Positions 1 through 11,223 of a stretch of 64,000 nt of DNA are shown here, one piece after another; the first letter of the stretch is position 1; each line of letters begins with the position of its first letter. Where the stretch lies: contig NZ_PIPP01000006.1 of assembly GCF_003987345.1 (NCBI RefSeq), positions 101,049 to 165,048 of the forward strand, read 5' to 3'. Origin of the DNA: Aliidiomarina shirensis. Lineage in GTDB: Bacteria > Pseudomonadota > Gammaproteobacteria > Enterobacterales > Alteromonadaceae. A program made the translations under genes and the position numbers. The notes under the pieces are model-generated. The model did not search any database and was not told the origin of the DNA. It was given only the letters and a program-made list of their open reading frames with translations.

Positions 1-630
1 AGAGCCCTCATGGGAATCCAGTTCGTTTTGATGCTGATTGTGGTGCTTACGCTGTTGAGCCAACGCTGGCACGCGGATTGGAGTGATTCATTATTCCACG
101 GGATTTTTCAAGCGGTATCTATAGCCACAACCGCCGGTTTTACCACGGAAAGCTATGTTACATGGCCATTGTTTTTACCGGTATTGTTGATTTTTGCGAG
201 CTTTATTGGCGGTAGTGCCGGCTCTACGGGCGGCGGTTTGAAGGTGATTCGCGTGCTGTTGCTGTATCGCCAAGGTAAGCGTGAAATAGACCGGTTGGTG
301 CACCCAAAAGGTGTGTTTACAGTAAAGTGGGGCGATAAAGCACTCCCTGATCGTGTGGTTCAGGCGGTGTGGGGATTTTTCGCAACCTATGCGTTGTTGT
401 TTGTAATTATTATGCTTCTGTTTATTGCTACGGGGCTTGATGATTACTCAGCGTTTGGTGCCACGGCGGCAACGCTGAATAATTTAGGTCCGGGCCTTGG
501 CGATGTGGCTTCAAACTTCACCAGTGTTTCCGATGCCGGCAAATGGATTGCGATTCTTTCAATGTTATTCGGGCGGCTAGAAATCTTCACGCTACTGGTG
601 TTATTCACACCAGCATTTTGGAAGCATTAA
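1..630 (+). CDS. trkH: Trk potassium uptake protein TrkH, C-terminal part (5' end outside window)
   Basis: This is the membrane subunit of the Trk K+ uptake system, which works with TrkA. The frame is open from base 1 and its start lies before the window; 209 residues remain, under half of the usual ~480. Counting from the first in-window Met at base 10, a pore-loop signature TTAGFTTES lies near residues 40-48, GGSAGSTGGGLK near 67-78, and a last pore-loop NNLGPGLG near 157-164, all between hydrophobic segments. It ends 17 bases from the 3' end of trkA, which is convergent, so the two partner genes are neighbours but in opposing transcripts. Family assignment is firm; trkH versus its paralogue trkG cannot be separated here. 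Confidence 0.93.
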   Translation, partial: RALMGIQFVLMLIVVLTLLSQRWHADWSDSLFHGIFQAVSIATTAGFTTESYVTWPLFLPVLLIFASFIGGSAGSTGGGLKVIRVLLLYRQGKREIDRLVHPKGVFTVKWGDKALPDRVVQAVWGFFATYALLFVIIMLLFIATGLDDYSAFGATAATLNNLGPGLGDVASNFTSVSDAGKWIAILSMLFGRLEIFTLLVLFTPAFWKH

Positions 631-647
631 TTTACTTATACTCAGCG

Positions 648-2030
648 CTAGAAGTAAAGCGCCCCAGGTGCGAATAAACGCTCGATTTCGTTCACGTATT
701 TTTTATCCACCAAGAATAAAATAACGTGATCATCGGATTGAATTAGCGTGTCATCGTGGGCTATTAGCACCTCGGAACCACGCACTACCGCACCAATAGT
801 TGTGCCTGGCGGTAACTTCAATTCACCCACTTCACGGCCTACTACTTGTGAGGTTTTTTCGTCACCACGCGCTACTGCTTCAATCGCTTCCGCAGCACCG
901 CGGCGTAGCGAATAGGCACTGGCAAAATCGGAACGGTGTATATGTTTAAGTAGTGCGGAAATGGTGGCTTGTTGCGGCGATATGGCAACATCGATCTCAC
1001 CGCCTTGCACTAAATCTACATAGGCGCTGCGTTGAATCAGCACCATGGTTTTTTTCGCACCCATGCGTTTAGCAAGCAAGGCCGCCATTATATTGGCTTC
1101 GTCATCGTTGGTAACGGCAATAAACGCATCAATCTCTTCGATACGCTCTTCGCTTAACATTACTTGATCGGTGGCATCACCGTGCAATACTAGCGTTTTC
1201 GAGCTTAATTCAGCACTTAACTGTTCTGCTCGTGCCAAGCCAAGTTCAATAATTTTAATTTTATGGGTTTCTTCTAGTTGCCGAGCAAGGCCTGCGCCTA
1301 TGTGGCCACCACCCATAATCATAATATTTTTATAGCGCGCTTCGAGCGGCTGTAGTTCCTGCATCACGGCACGAATATCTTTGGTATCGGCAACGAAGAA
1401 CACTTCATCGTCGGCTTCAATAATGGTACTACCCAACGGACGAATCGCGCGGTTTTGCCGGAATATGGCAGCCACACGGGTGTCGATATTTGGAATATGC
1501 TTGCGCAGTGCAGCAATAGCATGGCCCACAAGCTTGCCGCCATAGGATGCTTTTACAGCAACGAGGCTTACTTTGCCTTCGGCGAATTCGATAACTTGCA
1601 GGGCACCCGGATAATCGATAAGGCGCTTTATGTAAGTGGTTACTAACTGCTCAGGCGAAATTATGTGGTCGACAGGGAGTTGTTCTTTACGAAATAGCTG
1701 ATCGTGGTATTTGGTATATTGCTCAGAGCGCACCCGAGCAATTTTCATTGGGGTATTAAAAATGCTGTGGGCAACTTGGCACGAGAGCATATTGACTTCA
1801 TCAAGGCTACTCACAGCAATCAACATATCGGCATCATCGGCACCCGCTTGGCGCAGCACATCGGGGTGCGCACCGTTACCTTGGATTACACGTAAATCGT
1901 GTTTATCCTGCAGTTGCTCCAAGAGCACGCGATTCTGGTCGACCACGGTAACTTCATTGCGTTCGCTCACCAAGCTTTCAGCAAGTGTGGCCCCAACGCG
2001 GCCAGCTCCCACAATAATTACTTTTTTCAT
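648..2030 (-). CDS. trkA: Trk potassium uptake regulatory protein TrkA
   Basis: Cytoplasmic NAD(H)-binding subunit that gates the TrkH potassium channel. The 460 residues form two tandem RCK_N/RCK_C units, as in E. coli TrkA (458 aa). The dinucleotide motifs are GAGRVG at residues 8-13 and GGGHIGAG at 240-247; RCK_C (TrkA-C) halves follow at about 145-228 and 375-458. It lies 13 bases downstream of rsmB and is probably the last gene of a def-fmt-rsmB-trkA operon, an arrangement common in gammaproteobacteria. The ATG start places the first glycine motif at the expected distance from the N terminus. Confidence 0.97.
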   Translation of the reverse strand: MKKVIIVGAGRVGATLAESLVSERNEVTVVDQNRVLLEQLQDKHDLRVIQGNGAHPDVLRQAGADDADMLIAVSSLDEVNMLSCQVAHSIFNTPMKIARVRSEQYTKYHDQLFRKEQLPVDHIISPEQLVTTYIKRLIDYPGALQVIEFAEGKVSLVAVKASYGGKLVGHAIAALRKHIPNIDTRVAAIFRQNRAIRPLGSTIIEADDEVFFVADTKDIRAVMQELQPLEARYKNIMIMGGGHIGAGLARQLEETHKIKIIELGLARAEQLSAELSSKTLVLHGDATDQVMLSEERIEEIDAFIAVTNDDEANIMAALLAKRMGAKKTMVLIQRSAYVDLVQGGEIDVAISPQQATISALLKHIHRSDFASAYSLRRGAAEAIEAVARGDEKTSQVVGREVGELKLPPGTTIGAVVRGSEVLIAHDDTLIQSDDHVILFLVDKKYVNEIERLFAPGALYF

Positions 2031-2043
2031 GTTCTTAGCCTAA

Positions 2044-3384
2044 TTATTTGCGCTTCTGTAGTAAGAAATAGAAAAAACCATCGCCACTTTCAGCCGCGGG
2101 TAAAAACTGCCATCCCATATTTTCTGAGCTCTCTGGGCCATCTTTGCTGCCAGGTTTTTGCGGAGCAATCGGGATTGCGATGGCTTCTGCATCATCCACT
2201 GTAGCTAGAAATGATTGAATTTGCAGTATGTTTTCTTCCGGAAGCACAGAACAAGTTGCGTACAGCAAGCGTCCGCCCGGTTTCAGTAGCTGCCATTGTG
2301 CAGCTAAAATACGGCCCTGCAGTTCTACTAGAGTTTCAATATCGTCGGCACGGCGCAACCATTTAATATCAGGATGACGGCGAATAACGCCTGTTGCTGA
2401 GCAGGGCGCATCAAGCAATATTCGATCAAACAGCTGGCCATCCCACCATTCCGCTGGCTCGGCTGCATCACCACAAATAACATTTGCCGTTACCTGCATC
2501 CGTGCGAGATTTTCGTGTACTCGTTGCAAACGGCTGGCATCAAAATCAAGCGCCGTTACCTGCAAATCAGTAGTATGTTCGAGTAAATGAACGGTTTTTC
2601 CACCGGGGGCCGCACATGCATCTAAAACATTCATTCCTGGCTCGGCGGCTAGAATATGGGCTGCAAACTGTGCTGAACGATCTTGCACAGATACATGGCC
2701 CTCTGAAAAGCCGGGCAATTGCGTTACATCCATACCTTGGGCCAATCGAATAGCCGAAAACTCATCGGCGTAGGCCTCGATGCCTTCTGCTTCTAACTTC
2801 GCGAGATATTCGGCGGGCGAGTGATGTTTCGTGTTCACGCGTAACCATAGAGGTGGCGCCGTATTATTCGCTTCGCATATCGCAGGCCACTGGTCCGGAT
2901 ACGCTTTTTCTAATCGTTTCAGCAACCATCCGGGATGGTTAAAGGCCAACGCTGGCGTTCGCGCACTGAGCTCAGTAAGTTGGCTTTCTAGGGCCTCTTG
3001 CTGGCGCTGATAGGAGCGAAGAACCGCATTCACCATGCCCTTTAAATTCTTTTGTCGCAGCGCTATACAGGCTTCTACGGTTTCAGCAATAGCTGCGTGC
3101 GCTGGAACACGCATATCGCGAAGTTGGCATAAGCCAACTAATAGCAAGTAGTGAACGATGCGCACCTTGGTTTTTAGCGGTTTCTCTATGAGCTGAGAAA
3201 TAAGCCATTCGTAGCTGGGTAGCTGACGCAGTACTTGATAGCAAATGGCCTGTGTAAAAGCACGAGTGTTGGCTTCTAAATGCTCGGTTTCACTTGGAAT
3301 TGCTTGGCTTAGTGAGCGGCCATGCTGCAATACTTGCTGCAATATTTTCGCGGCGGCGGCTCGTGAAGCAGCGGCATTATTCAC
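2044..3384 (-). CDS. rsmB: 16S rRNA (cytosine-967-C5)-methyltransferase RsmB
   Basis: Methylates C967 of 16S rRNA using S-adenosylmethionine. The N-terminal ~130 residues are a NusB-like RNA-binding domain. The C-terminal part is a Rossmann methyltransferase with SAM motif [10 protein letters not shown] at residues 255-264 and the two cysteines of the m5C mechanism: Cys328 in DAPCSATG and the catalytic Cys378 in [11 protein letters not shown]. The length of 446 aa is normal for RsmB/Sun. The ATG overlaps the fmt stop by 4 bases, which indicates translational coupling inside the def-fmt-rsmB-trkA unit. Confidence 0.97.
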   Translation of the reverse strand: MNNAAASRAAAAKILQQVLQHGRSLSQAIPSETEHLEANTRAFTQAICYQVLRQLPSYEWLISQLIEKPLKTKVRIVHYLLLVGLCQLRDMRVPAHAAIAETVEACIALRQKNLKGMVNAVLRSYQRQQEALESQLTELSARTPALAFNHPGWLLKRLEKAYPDQWPAICEANNTAPPLWLRVNTKHHSPAEYLAKLEAEGIEAYADEFSAIRLAQGMDVTQLPGFSEGHVSVQDRSAQFAAHILAAEPGMNVLDACAAPGGKTVHLLEHTTDLQVTALDFDASRLQRVHENLARMQVTANVICGDAAEPAEWWDGQLFDRILLDAPCSATGVIRRHPDIKWLRRADDIETLVELQGRILAAQWQLLKPGGRLLYATCSVLPEENILQIQSFLATVDDAEAIAIPIAPQKPGSKDGPESSENMGWQFLPAAESGDGFFYFLLQKRK

Positions 3385-4367
3385 GAATCACTCCGTTCGT
3401 TGCCTGCACTCGCAAGCATTGTGCCGGGTGCGAACCAATCACGCCGCGCGTTTAATAGATCGGTGGTTAACATAGGCTTTTTGCCTGCGGGCTGCACTTC
3501 CAACAAACGTAAGGTATCTTCACCACAAGCAACATCAATACCGTTTTTATCGGCTTGAAGAATAGTACCCGGTGCGGCGCTGTTATTTACATCGTTCCCG
3601 CGTTTTATCACCTGTGCGCGCCATACCTTAATCGGCTGATCGGGATGTTCAGGGTGGCTAAAAACGCTGCTAGGCCATGGGTTGAACGCTCGTACACAGC
3701 GTTCGATAAACGCAGCCGGTTGGTGCCAATCAATAACGCCTTCCTCTTTGCTCAGCTTCGCCGCATAGGTGGCCTTACTCGATTCCTGGGGAACCGCTCG
3801 GGTGTCTCCGGTATTCATGCTGCGCAAGGTTTCTACAAGTGCGAGCGGACCAAGTTTAGCGAGCTTTTCATATAAAGAAGCCGAGGTATCGGAAGGCTCG
3901 ATTTGCAGCCAAGATTTCGCCAGCATAGGGCCAGTATCTAAACCTTCGTCCATTTGCATAATGGTAACACCGGTTTCTTCATCGCCGGCCCATATTGCGC
4001 GTTGAATAGGCGCGGCTCCACGCCAACGTGGTAACAAAGAGCCGTGAACATTGACACAACCTAAGCGTGGAATTGCTAATGCGGCCTGCGGTAGAATCAG
4101 GCCATAAGCCACAACCACCATCACATCTGCTTGCCAAGTTGCGAGTTCAGCCTGCGCTTCAGCAGTTTTCAAGCTAGTAGGTTGAGCAACCGGTAAACCG
4201 TGTTCTAACGCTAATTGTTTTACGGCACTCGCTTGTAGTTTTTTACCACGCCCAGCAGGGCGGTCGGGCTGAGTATAAACCGCTACAACATCTAAATCAT
4301 GGGCTTCGAGCAACGCCTGCAAATGGCGCGCAGCGAAATCCGGGGTACCTGCAAAAATTATCCGCAC
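3381..4367 (-). CDS. fmt: Methionyl-tRNA formyltransferase
   Basis: Formylates initiator Met-tRNA with 10-formyltetrahydrofolate, the step before translation initiation that Def later reverses on nascent chains. The protein is 328 aa with an N-terminal formyl-transfer fold. [17 protein letters not shown] at about 106-122 holds Asn107 and His109, and Asp145 in [10 protein letters not shown] completes the catalytic triad, numbered one below E. coli Fmt. The C-terminal domain (about 210-310) is the tRNA-binding OB fold. It starts 11 bases after def ends and overlaps rsmB by 4 bases. The def-fmt pairing is classical. Confidence 0.97.
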   Translation of the reverse strand: MRIIFAGTPDFAARHLQALLEAHDLDVVAVYTQPDRPAGRGKKLQASAVKQLALEHGLPVAQPTSLKTAEAQAELATWQADVMVVVAYGLILPQAALAIPRLGCVNVHGSLLPRWRGAAPIQRAIWAGDEETGVTIMQMDEGLDTGPMLAKSWLQIEPSDTSASLYEKLAKLGPLALVETLRSMNTGDTRAVPQESSKATYAAKLSKEEGVIDWHQPAAFIERCVRAFNPWPSSVFSHPEHPDQPIKVWRAQVIKRGNDVNNSAAPGTILQADKNGIDVACGEDTLRLLEVQPAGKKPMLTTDLLNARRDWFAPGTMLASAGNERSDS

Positions 4368-4378
4368 TCAGGAGTTCC

Positions 4379-4891
4379 TTAGGCTTGTTTTGCTTCTAAA
4401 CGTGCTTCTTTTTCCAGTTTCTTGCGAATGCGATCGCGTTTAAGAGGCGATAAATAATCAACGAATAGCTTGCCGTTGAGGTGATCAATTTCATGTTGTA
4501 TGCAAATCGCCAGAAGACCTTCGGCTTCGCGTTCAAAAATTTCGCCTTCACGATCGAGTGCGCGAACCTTAATCTTGCCTGCGCGTTCTACTTTCGCGTA
4601 AACGTTCGGAAAGCTTAAACACCCTTCTTCATTTTCGTGAATACCATCACGCTCAATAATTTCCGGGTTAATAAAAACCAGCGGTTCTTTGCTATCTTCA
4701 CTGCAATCGGCAACGAATAACCGCTTGTGCACATTTACTTGGGTAGCGGCTAAGCCTACACCTTGCGAACCATACATGGTTTCGAACATATCATCGATGG
4801 TTTGACGCAAAGCGTCGTCGACACTTTCTACCGGTTTCGCTACGGTGCGAAGGCGCTCATCTGGGTACTTTAAAATTGTCATTTCTGCCAT
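4379..4891 (-). CDS. def: Peptide deformylase
   Basis: Metalloenzyme removing the N-formyl group from new polypeptides. All three class I motifs are present in 170 aa: GVGLAATQ at 44-51, EGCLSFP at 89-95 (Cys91 metal ligand) and QHEIDHLNG at 132-140 (His133 and His137 ligands, Glu134 catalytic). It is the first gene of the minus-strand unit and is divergent from dprA across 148 bases. Unlike many Vibrio and Shewanella relatives, no LysM-protein gene sits between def and dprA. Confidence 0.98.
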   Translation of the reverse strand: MAEMTILKYPDERLRTVAKPVESVDDALRQTIDDMFETMYGSQGVGLAATQVNVHKRLFVADCSEDSKEPLVFINPEIIERDGIHENEEGCLSFPNVYAKVERAGKIKVRALDREGEIFEREAEGLLAICIQHEIDHLNGKLFVDYLSPLKRDRIRKKLEKEARLEAKQA

Positions 4892-4969
4892 AGCTAAAAC
4901 TCTTTTGAATTCAAATTCAGTGATATTCCTAATTTTAACGGGAAGATCGCGGAATTGACAGGATTTGTG

Positions 4970-4997
4970 TTGCTTGATTCGCTTCTCTTTCTATATT
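4970..4997 (+). promoter_or_regulatory. Candidate sigma70 promoter of the dprA operon
   Basis: TTGCTT (4970-4975), a 16-base spacer and TATATT (4992-4997) lie 43 bases before the dprA ATG in the def/dprA divergent region. It is read by eye only. An upstream TTGACA at 4955-4960 lacks a good -10 partner. Confidence 0.35.
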
Positions 4998-5039
4998 GCC
5001 AATATGGGGATTAAATTTGCTGAACACAAGGAAGTGTAA

Positions 5040-6209
5040 ATGGAAACAAACGATTGGAATCATCGGAATTTAGAGCTTTGGTTGCGTGTGCAGCGTGCGC
5101 CAGAAAAAGTGAAGCGTGAACTTCGAACGTTTTGGGAAGCTAGCGGCGATTTTGAAATCCCAACGTTCATTCAAGCGATGTTGCCAGCGTTACCTGCAGG
5201 GCTCGTAGATCGCACGTATCAATGGCTTCATGCCGACGCCAAGCATTTTCTAGTACACTGCCTAAGTGCTGAATACCCCGAAGCCTTGAAAGCCATATAT
5301 CGCGCCCCCATGTTACTATTTGGAATAGGCGATAAAGGCTTGCTTCAGAGCCATTGGTTGGCCGTGATTGGAAGCCGCAAAGCTTCGCCGTTAGCGTTGA
5401 GCTTAACGGAACAAATGGTTTCAGAGCTTTGCCAGCAAGGTTGGGGTATTGTCAGTGGTATGGCGTTGGGTATTGATGGCCTGGCGCATCGAACGGCACT
5501 AGCACAAGGTATGCCAACCATAGCCGTTTTAGGCTGCGGCATTGATTTAGTGTATCCGCCGCGAAATCGGCAGTTACGCAATGAAATAGTAGCTGCGGGA
5601 ATCGTGTTGAGTGAATATGCGCCGGGTACTCCGGCGAAAACTGAACATTTTCCGGCTAGAAACCGTATAATCAGTGGTATCAGCTCAGGCGTGTTAGTTG
5701 CCGAGGCAACCTTGAAAAGCGGGTCGTTAATTACTGCGCGCTATGCAGTAGAGCAAGGCAGGGAAGTATTTGCGATTCCCGGCCCAGTGCCACACCCGGG
5801 TAGTGAAGGTTGTCATTTATTGATTCAGCAAGGTGCAAAACTAGTAACCTGTAGCAACGATATATTAGCTGAGCTGCCGGCTCAAGCCGATTTATTCGCT
5901 GCCGATAAAGATATTAAGTGTGAAAATGTTAAACCGGAAGAGATTGCTTCGAATCAAGAAGAACCGGAAGAAACAAGCAATTTTGGATTAACTTTCCAAA
6001 GTGCTGAAAAGAATTCTGCGAAAATTCCGTTAAACGTATTGGCAAACGAGCGTTTATTGGCTAACGTGGGATTTGAAACAACTTCATTTGATTGGTTGTT
6101 AAGCCAGAGTGAAGATTCTGTTTCAGTAGTTGTGAACCAGCTCATCAGTCTCGAGTTGGATGGATGGATTAAGACAGTACCTGGCGGTTACGTCAGGGTG
6201 AGGAGGTAA
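5040..6209 (+). CDS. dprA: DNA processing protein DprA (Smf)
   Basis: Binds incoming single-stranded DNA and loads RecA during natural transformation. In this 389-aa protein the Rossmann core covers about 100-285, with [10 protein letters not shown] at 111-120, [16 protein letters not shown] at 139-154 and [15 protein letters not shown] at 162-176. A C-terminal winged-helix (DML1) domain covers about 320-389, joined by an acidic low-complexity linker (about 280-320, rich in E and N). It is divergent from def and is followed 5 bases later by smg. No other competence genes lie in the window, so active transformation cannot be concluded. Confidence 0.95.
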   Translation: METNDWNHRNLELWLRVQRAPEKVKRELRTFWEASGDFEIPTFIQAMLPALPAGLVDRTYQWLHADAKHFLVHCLSAEYPEALKAIYRAPMLLFGIGDKGLLQSHWLAVIGSRKASPLALSLTEQMVSELCQQGWGIVSGMALGIDGLAHRTALAQGMPTIAVLGCGIDLVYPPRNRQLRNEIVAAGIVLSEYAPGTPAKTEHFPARNRIISGISSGVLVAEATLKSGSLITARYAVEQGREVFAIPGPVPHPGSEGCHLLIQQGAKLVTCSNDILAELPAQADLFAADKDIKCENVKPEEIASNQEEPEETSNFGLTFQSAEKNSAKIPLNVLANERLLANVGFETTSFDWLLSQSEDSVSVVVNQLISLELDGWIKTVPGGYVRVRR

Positions 6210-6214
6210 GAGCC

Positions 6215-6691
6215 GTGTTTGATATCCTCATGTACTTGTTTGAGAACTACGTCCATTCGGAAATGGAAGTGGTAGTGGACCACGACGAACTGACTGACGA
6301 GCTTACCCGTGCAGGTTTCCATGAACAGGAAATTGGCAAGGCTCTCGCTTGGTTAGAACGTTTGGCCGACTTGCAGGATAGTAAAGATCACCCGTATTTA
6401 GTGCAATCTGCGCCTGCGGCATCTTTCCGTGCGTATACGCCGGAAGAGCAAGCGCGTTTAGATATGCAATCGCGTGGCTTTTTACTTTATCTAGAGCAAA
6501 TTGGGGTGCTCGATTTTACCACTCGGGAAATGGTTATCGATCGGGTTATGGAACTTGATACGCCGCAATTCCTACTGGAAGATTTAAAGTGGGTTATTTT
6601 GATGGTGTTGTTTAACGTTCCGGGCCATGAAGATGCCTATAGCCAAATGGAAGAATTGTTGTTCGAGGAGCCACAGGGGCTAATGCATTAA
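6215..6691 (+). CDS. smg: Smg family protein (DUF494)
   Basis: Small cytosolic protein of unknown molecular function, found next to dprA throughout gammaproteobacteria. The start is GTG, preceded by GAGG about 10 bases upstream; the N terminus [15 protein letters not shown] matches the family's usual beginning. It is 158 aa, acidic, with no membrane segment. It lies 5 bases after dprA and 29 bases before the zinc-finger gene, so it is probably in one transcript with them. Confidence 0.93.
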   Translation: MFDILMYLFENYVHSEMEVVVDHDELTDELTRAGFHEQEIGKALAWLERLADLQDSKDHPYLVQSAPAASFRAYTPEEQARLDMQSRGFLLYLEQIGVLDFTTREMVIDRVMELDTPQFLLEDLKWVILMVLFNVPGHEDAYSQMEELLFEEPQGLMH

Positions 6692-6720
6692 ACCAATGCA
6701 TAGAAACCATTGAGGCGTGA

Positions 6721-7284
6721 ATGACATCATCTGAACTTTTTAACTCGCCAGAGCGAACCGATGTGCGAGCAGAGCCTTGTCCGCGCTGTAATAGCGCGGT
6801 AAAGCTAAAACATATCGGCAGCAATTCGTTTTGGGGCTGCAGCAATTATCCTCAGTGTGATTACACGCAATCCTTACATGAAGCCGGTGATTTTGAGCCG
6901 CAGGCACTGCCCGGTGAAGAATGCCCCGAGTGTGGAGCGGGCTTATTGCTGAAAAAAGGCCGCTACGGTTTGTTTATTGGTTGTAGCGCTTTTCCGAAAT
7001 GTCATTTCATGCTCGACCCTACGGCTGATAAAACGCCGAATCGCGAACCTATCCCCTGCCCAGAATGTAAAACAGGCCATCTGCAAACGCGTACCAATCG
7101 ATATGGCAAGCAATTTCATGCCTGCGATCGATATCCAAAATGTAAATATGCACTGAATGAAGAGCCCGTAGCGCAGCCATGCCCTGATTGTGGCTGGCCT
7201 TTGTTGGTCAAGCGAGATTCGGCTGCAGGCGTGCGTTTGCGTTGTCCGCAAAAACAATGCGGATACAAATCAGACCCGATATAA
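6721..7284 (+). CDS. yrdD: Topoisomerase-type C4 zinc-finger protein (YrdD-like)
   Basis: A 187-aa protein made of four C4 zinc ribbons like the C-terminal DNA-binding fingers of topoisomerase I, without the topoisomerase catalytic domain. The cysteine sets begin at CPRC (about 20), CPEC (about 68), CPEC (about 111) and CPDC (about 152); the first three close with a C-x-x-(Y/F)-P-(Q/K)-C type motif. A GAGG ribosome-binding site sits 5 bases before the ATG. Its place between smg and tsaC matches E. coli yrdD. It presumably binds DNA or RNA; its role is unknown. Confidence 0.9.
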   Translation: MTSSELFNSPERTDVRAEPCPRCNSAVKLKHIGSNSFWGCSNYPQCDYTQSLHEAGDFEPQALPGEECPECGAGLLLKKGRYGLFIGCSAFPKCHFMLDPTADKTPNREPIPCPECKTGHLQTRTNRYGKQFHACDRYPKCKYALNEEPVAQPCPDCGWPLLVKRDSAAGVRLRCPQKQCGYKSDPI

Positions 7285-7341
7285 TATTTAACGATGGTAT
7301 ACGCCACAGCAAACTCAATTCACCTCTAGGAAAATGCTGCT

Positions 7342-8837
<1,496 letters not shown>

Positions 8838-9005
8838 GTCGTATTGATTTATTTTTATTCTTAGCCATTAACATTACTCTGAATAGTGAAGATTGGGCGC
8901 AAGGTGTTTCTATCGGGTGATCAATTGCCGCGCAACACTTGTCAGCACCGAGTTTTGATATTATGCTGAAATTCGAATAAAAATTAATCGGAGCTAGGGG
9001 CTTTC

Positions 9006-9791
9006 ATGGCACAGAATCTTTTCTTTCTTCTTATAGTTGTAATTGTAATCGTGGTTCTTGCGCGACGTTTATTGAAAATGAACGCTTCAGGGCATGCTGA
9101 ATCAGATGCTTCTGCGGCTAAAATTCAAGCCGAAGTAAACGAAAAAGAAGCCGAAATAAAAGAGGATTCAGCGCGTTTAGCGAAAGAAGCTAAATCAGTA
9201 ACTGAAGATGCGGTTGAAACAGGTAAAGAAGCCGTAGAAAGCGGGAAAGAAGCGGTTGCGAGCAAAGTTTCTGAGAAAAAGCCTGCTGTGAAAAAACCGG
9301 CAGCAAAAAAATCACCAGCGCCGAAAACAGGGGTTCCGAAAGATGTGGATCCGGTGATTGATAGCGCGAATAAATCGCAGCCATCACCTATTGGTGCAGA
9401 GGTTCCGGATGAACTTACGCAACCGGTGGCTGAGTTAGAAAAAACGAAGGATCCGCTTGCGCGCCATCGTTTGTATCAGCAGATTACTGAGAATAGTTAT
9501 AAAAATCGTAATGATGCGGGCTGGCGTCAGATTAGTAAAACGTTCTCAAAACAGCATATTGCAGAATTTCCTGACATTGTAAAACCGCTGAAGAAAGCGA
9601 ATGGTGGATCGTTACCGCAAGTGCTTACCTTCCAAAACTATGCAACATTGCTTGCTGAAGATGGTCAGTATACGGATGCAATTGCCGTTTGTGAGAGAGC
9701 GCTGGAATTTGGCTTAGATGATAAAACCAAAACTGGGTTTTCAGGTCGATTAGAGCGGATTCGTAAACAGCAGGAAAAAGCGGCGCAGTAA
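9006..9791 (+). CDS. Membrane-anchored Lys/Glu/Ala-rich protein of unknown function
   Basis: No family is recognised. Residues 3-20 form one hydrophobic segment (LFFLLIVVIVIVVLARR), so it is probably an inner-membrane anchor with the body in the cytoplasm. Residues 30-90 are charged, heptad-like and rich in K, E and A (SARLAKEAKSV, TGKEAVESGKEAV), typical of a helical coil. Residues 90-110 are a Lys/Ala/Pro linker with KKPA-type repeats. The C-terminal 120 residues are more globular, and LLAEDGQYTDAIAVCERALE (about 217-236) reads like a single TPR repeat. AGGGG precedes the ATG by 5 bases. It is a single-gene unit: hemF ends 168 bases upstream and a strong terminator follows. Confidence 0.8.
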   Translation: MAQNLFFLLIVVIVIVVLARRLLKMNASGHAESDASAAKIQAEVNEKEAEIKEDSARLAKEAKSVTEDAVETGKEAVESGKEAVASKVSEKKPAVKKPAAKKSPAPKTGVPKDVDPVIDSANKSQPSPIGAEVPDELTQPVAELEKTKDPLARHRLYQQITENSYKNRNDAGWRQISKTFSKQHIAEFPDIVKPLKKANGGSLPQVLTFQNYATLLAEDGQYTDAIAVCERALEFGLDDKTKTGFSGRLERIRKQQEKAAQ

Positions 9792-9805
9792 CGAATAAGT
9801 TATGA

Positions 9806-9838
9806 GCCCCAGTGCCATGAGGCGCTGGGGCTTTTTTG
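9806..9838 (+). terminator. Rho-independent terminator
   Basis: An 11-base stem with one G-U pair (9806-9816 with 9821-9831), an ATGA loop and a T6 run. It lies just after the stop of the unknown 9006-9791 gene. Confidence 0.9.
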
Positions 9839-9862
9839 TTGCTACTAGATGATGTTTTTTAA

Positions 9863-10300
9863 CTAATCATTTGCGTTGATCATGTGATGCGCTAAACGTG
9901 TAAAGCGAACACGAAGTTCGTTGTGTAAAGTAATGTTTGTTACTTGCTCATCAAGCACTAGATACATACAGTGAAGCCATTGATCGCGCATTTTAGTATC
10001 GATATGGAAGGGTAAATGGCGGGCGCGGAGCATGGGATGGCCATATTTTTCGACATAAAGCTGCGGACCGCCGAGCCAACCTGAGAGAAACTCAAAGAAT
10101 TTTAATCGGATGGCGATCATGGGCTGAGGGTGCATCGCTAAAAGGTCTTTTGCGGCTGCGTCATGCTCCATAATATCGTAAAAACGATTGGCTATTGAGC
10201 GTACAGCTTGTTCACCGCCAAGTTGATCGTAAAGCGTGATGTTCGCCGAATTATTTTCGGTACGGCGAAAAAACTGTTTTATTCGAGAAGGAAAATTCAT
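9863..10300 (-). CDS. Group II truncated haemoglobin
   Basis: A small haem protein, 145 aa, of the 2-on-2 globin family (trHbO type), generally linked to O2, NO or peroxide chemistry. It begins with LYDQLGGEQAVRSIANRFYDIM (from about residue 23). The signature GGPQLYVEKYGHPMLRARH spans about 77-95; His95 would be the proximal haem ligand and Trp108 the conserved G8 tryptophan. The ATG (complement of 10298-10300) shares bases with the aroE ATG on the other strand, and no better internal start exists. The first 22 residues are a basic extension before the globin fold. Confidence 0.9.
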   Translation of the reverse strand: MNFPSRIKQFFRRTENNSANITLYDQLGGEQAVRSIANRFYDIMEHDAAAKDLLAMHPQPMIAIRLKFFEFLSGWLGGPQLYVEKYGHPMLRARHLPFHIDTKMRDQWLHCMYLVLDEQVTNITLHNELRVRFTRLAHHMINAND

Positions 10301-11156
10301 GAAACTCGCTGTTTTTGGAAGCCCAATTGCGCATAGCCGTTCGCCAGAAATTCATCAAGCATTTGCTATGCAACATGGAAGAACAATTGAATATGCGCGA
10401 ATTTTAGCATCACCGGAGCAATTTGCAGAATGTTTCCAAGCCTTTGTTGCGAATGGTGGTGTTGGCGCTAACGTTACCGTACCGCTGAAAGAGCAAGCGC
10501 TGTCGTTGTGTTCAACGCTAAGCTCGCGCGCAACCCAAGCACAGGCGGTGAATACGTTGATTCTTAGAGATGGTGAGTGGTTAGGCCACAATACCGATGG
10601 CGATGGATTAGAAGCCGATCTTTTACGGTTGGGTATGAAGTTGAGGGGCGCTCGGGTGTTGGTTCTCGGCGCAGGGGGCGCGGTAAGAGGCATTATCGGG
10701 CCGATGCTGGATGCCGAGGTAGCACATCTTCATATTGCTAATCGCACCGAAGCTAAAGCACAGAATTTAGTATCAGAGTGGCAGCAGCGATTGGCCGGCG
10801 AGCTAGAAATGAAGCCAAAAGTGTTTTCCACGTTGTTATCTGCGGGCGGCTTGAGTTCAGCGGCAGGGTCTGCCGAGAATGGGAGCTGGGATATTGTTAT
10901 TAATGCAACGTCGAGCGGGCTGACACAAGAACGACCGGAAATTCCAGAGGCAACCTTAGCCAATAAACCATTTTGTTACGATATGGTATATGGCAGCAAG
11001 CCAACAGCCTTTATGCAATGGGCGGAAGAACGCGGCTGTGCGGTTTCTGATGGGTTGGGAATGTTAATAGAACAAGCCGCTTTAAGCTATTTCCAGTGGT
11101 TTGGGGATATACCCGACACAAAAGTAGTGCTAGATTCAGTGCGTTCGCAGTTGTAA
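10299..11156 (+). CDS. aroE: Shikimate dehydrogenase (NADP+)
   Basis: Reduces 3-dehydroshikimate to shikimate in aromatic amino acid synthesis. The chosen ATG gives MKLAVFGSPIAHSRSPEIH, the family's usual N terminus, with GAAGGA 6 bases upstream. A longer frame from 10236 adds 21 residues that look unrelated. In the 285-aa product, the shikimate-binding Ser13/Ser15, NVTVPLK (58-64) with catalytic Lys64, Asn85 and Asp100 are all present. The NADP site is GAGGAVRG (124-131) with NRT at 148-150. It is divergent from the globin gene, with overlapping start codons. Confidence 0.96.
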   Translation: MKLAVFGSPIAHSRSPEIHQAFAMQHGRTIEYARILASPEQFAECFQAFVANGGVGANVTVPLKEQALSLCSTLSSRATQAQAVNTLILRDGEWLGHNTDGDGLEADLLRLGMKLRGARVLVLGAGGAVRGIIGPMLDAEVAHLHIANRTEAKAQNLVSEWQQRLAGELEMKPKVFSTLLSAGGLSSAAGSAENGSWDIVINATSSGLTQERPEIPEATLANKPFCYDMVYGSKPTAFMQWAEERGCAVSDGLGMLIEQAALSYFQWFGDIPDTKVVLDSVRSQL

Positions 11157-11223
11157 ATGAGCGGCATAGGTGCTGCTATCCGGGAATGTAAGTTCCTGTG
11201 GTATCGATAAAAGAGAATATTGA

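Noticed and set aside
10236..10298. Longer aroE start
   Set aside because: The extra 21 residues lie within the globin gene and do not match AroE; the ATG at 10299 has a good ribosome site and the family N terminus.
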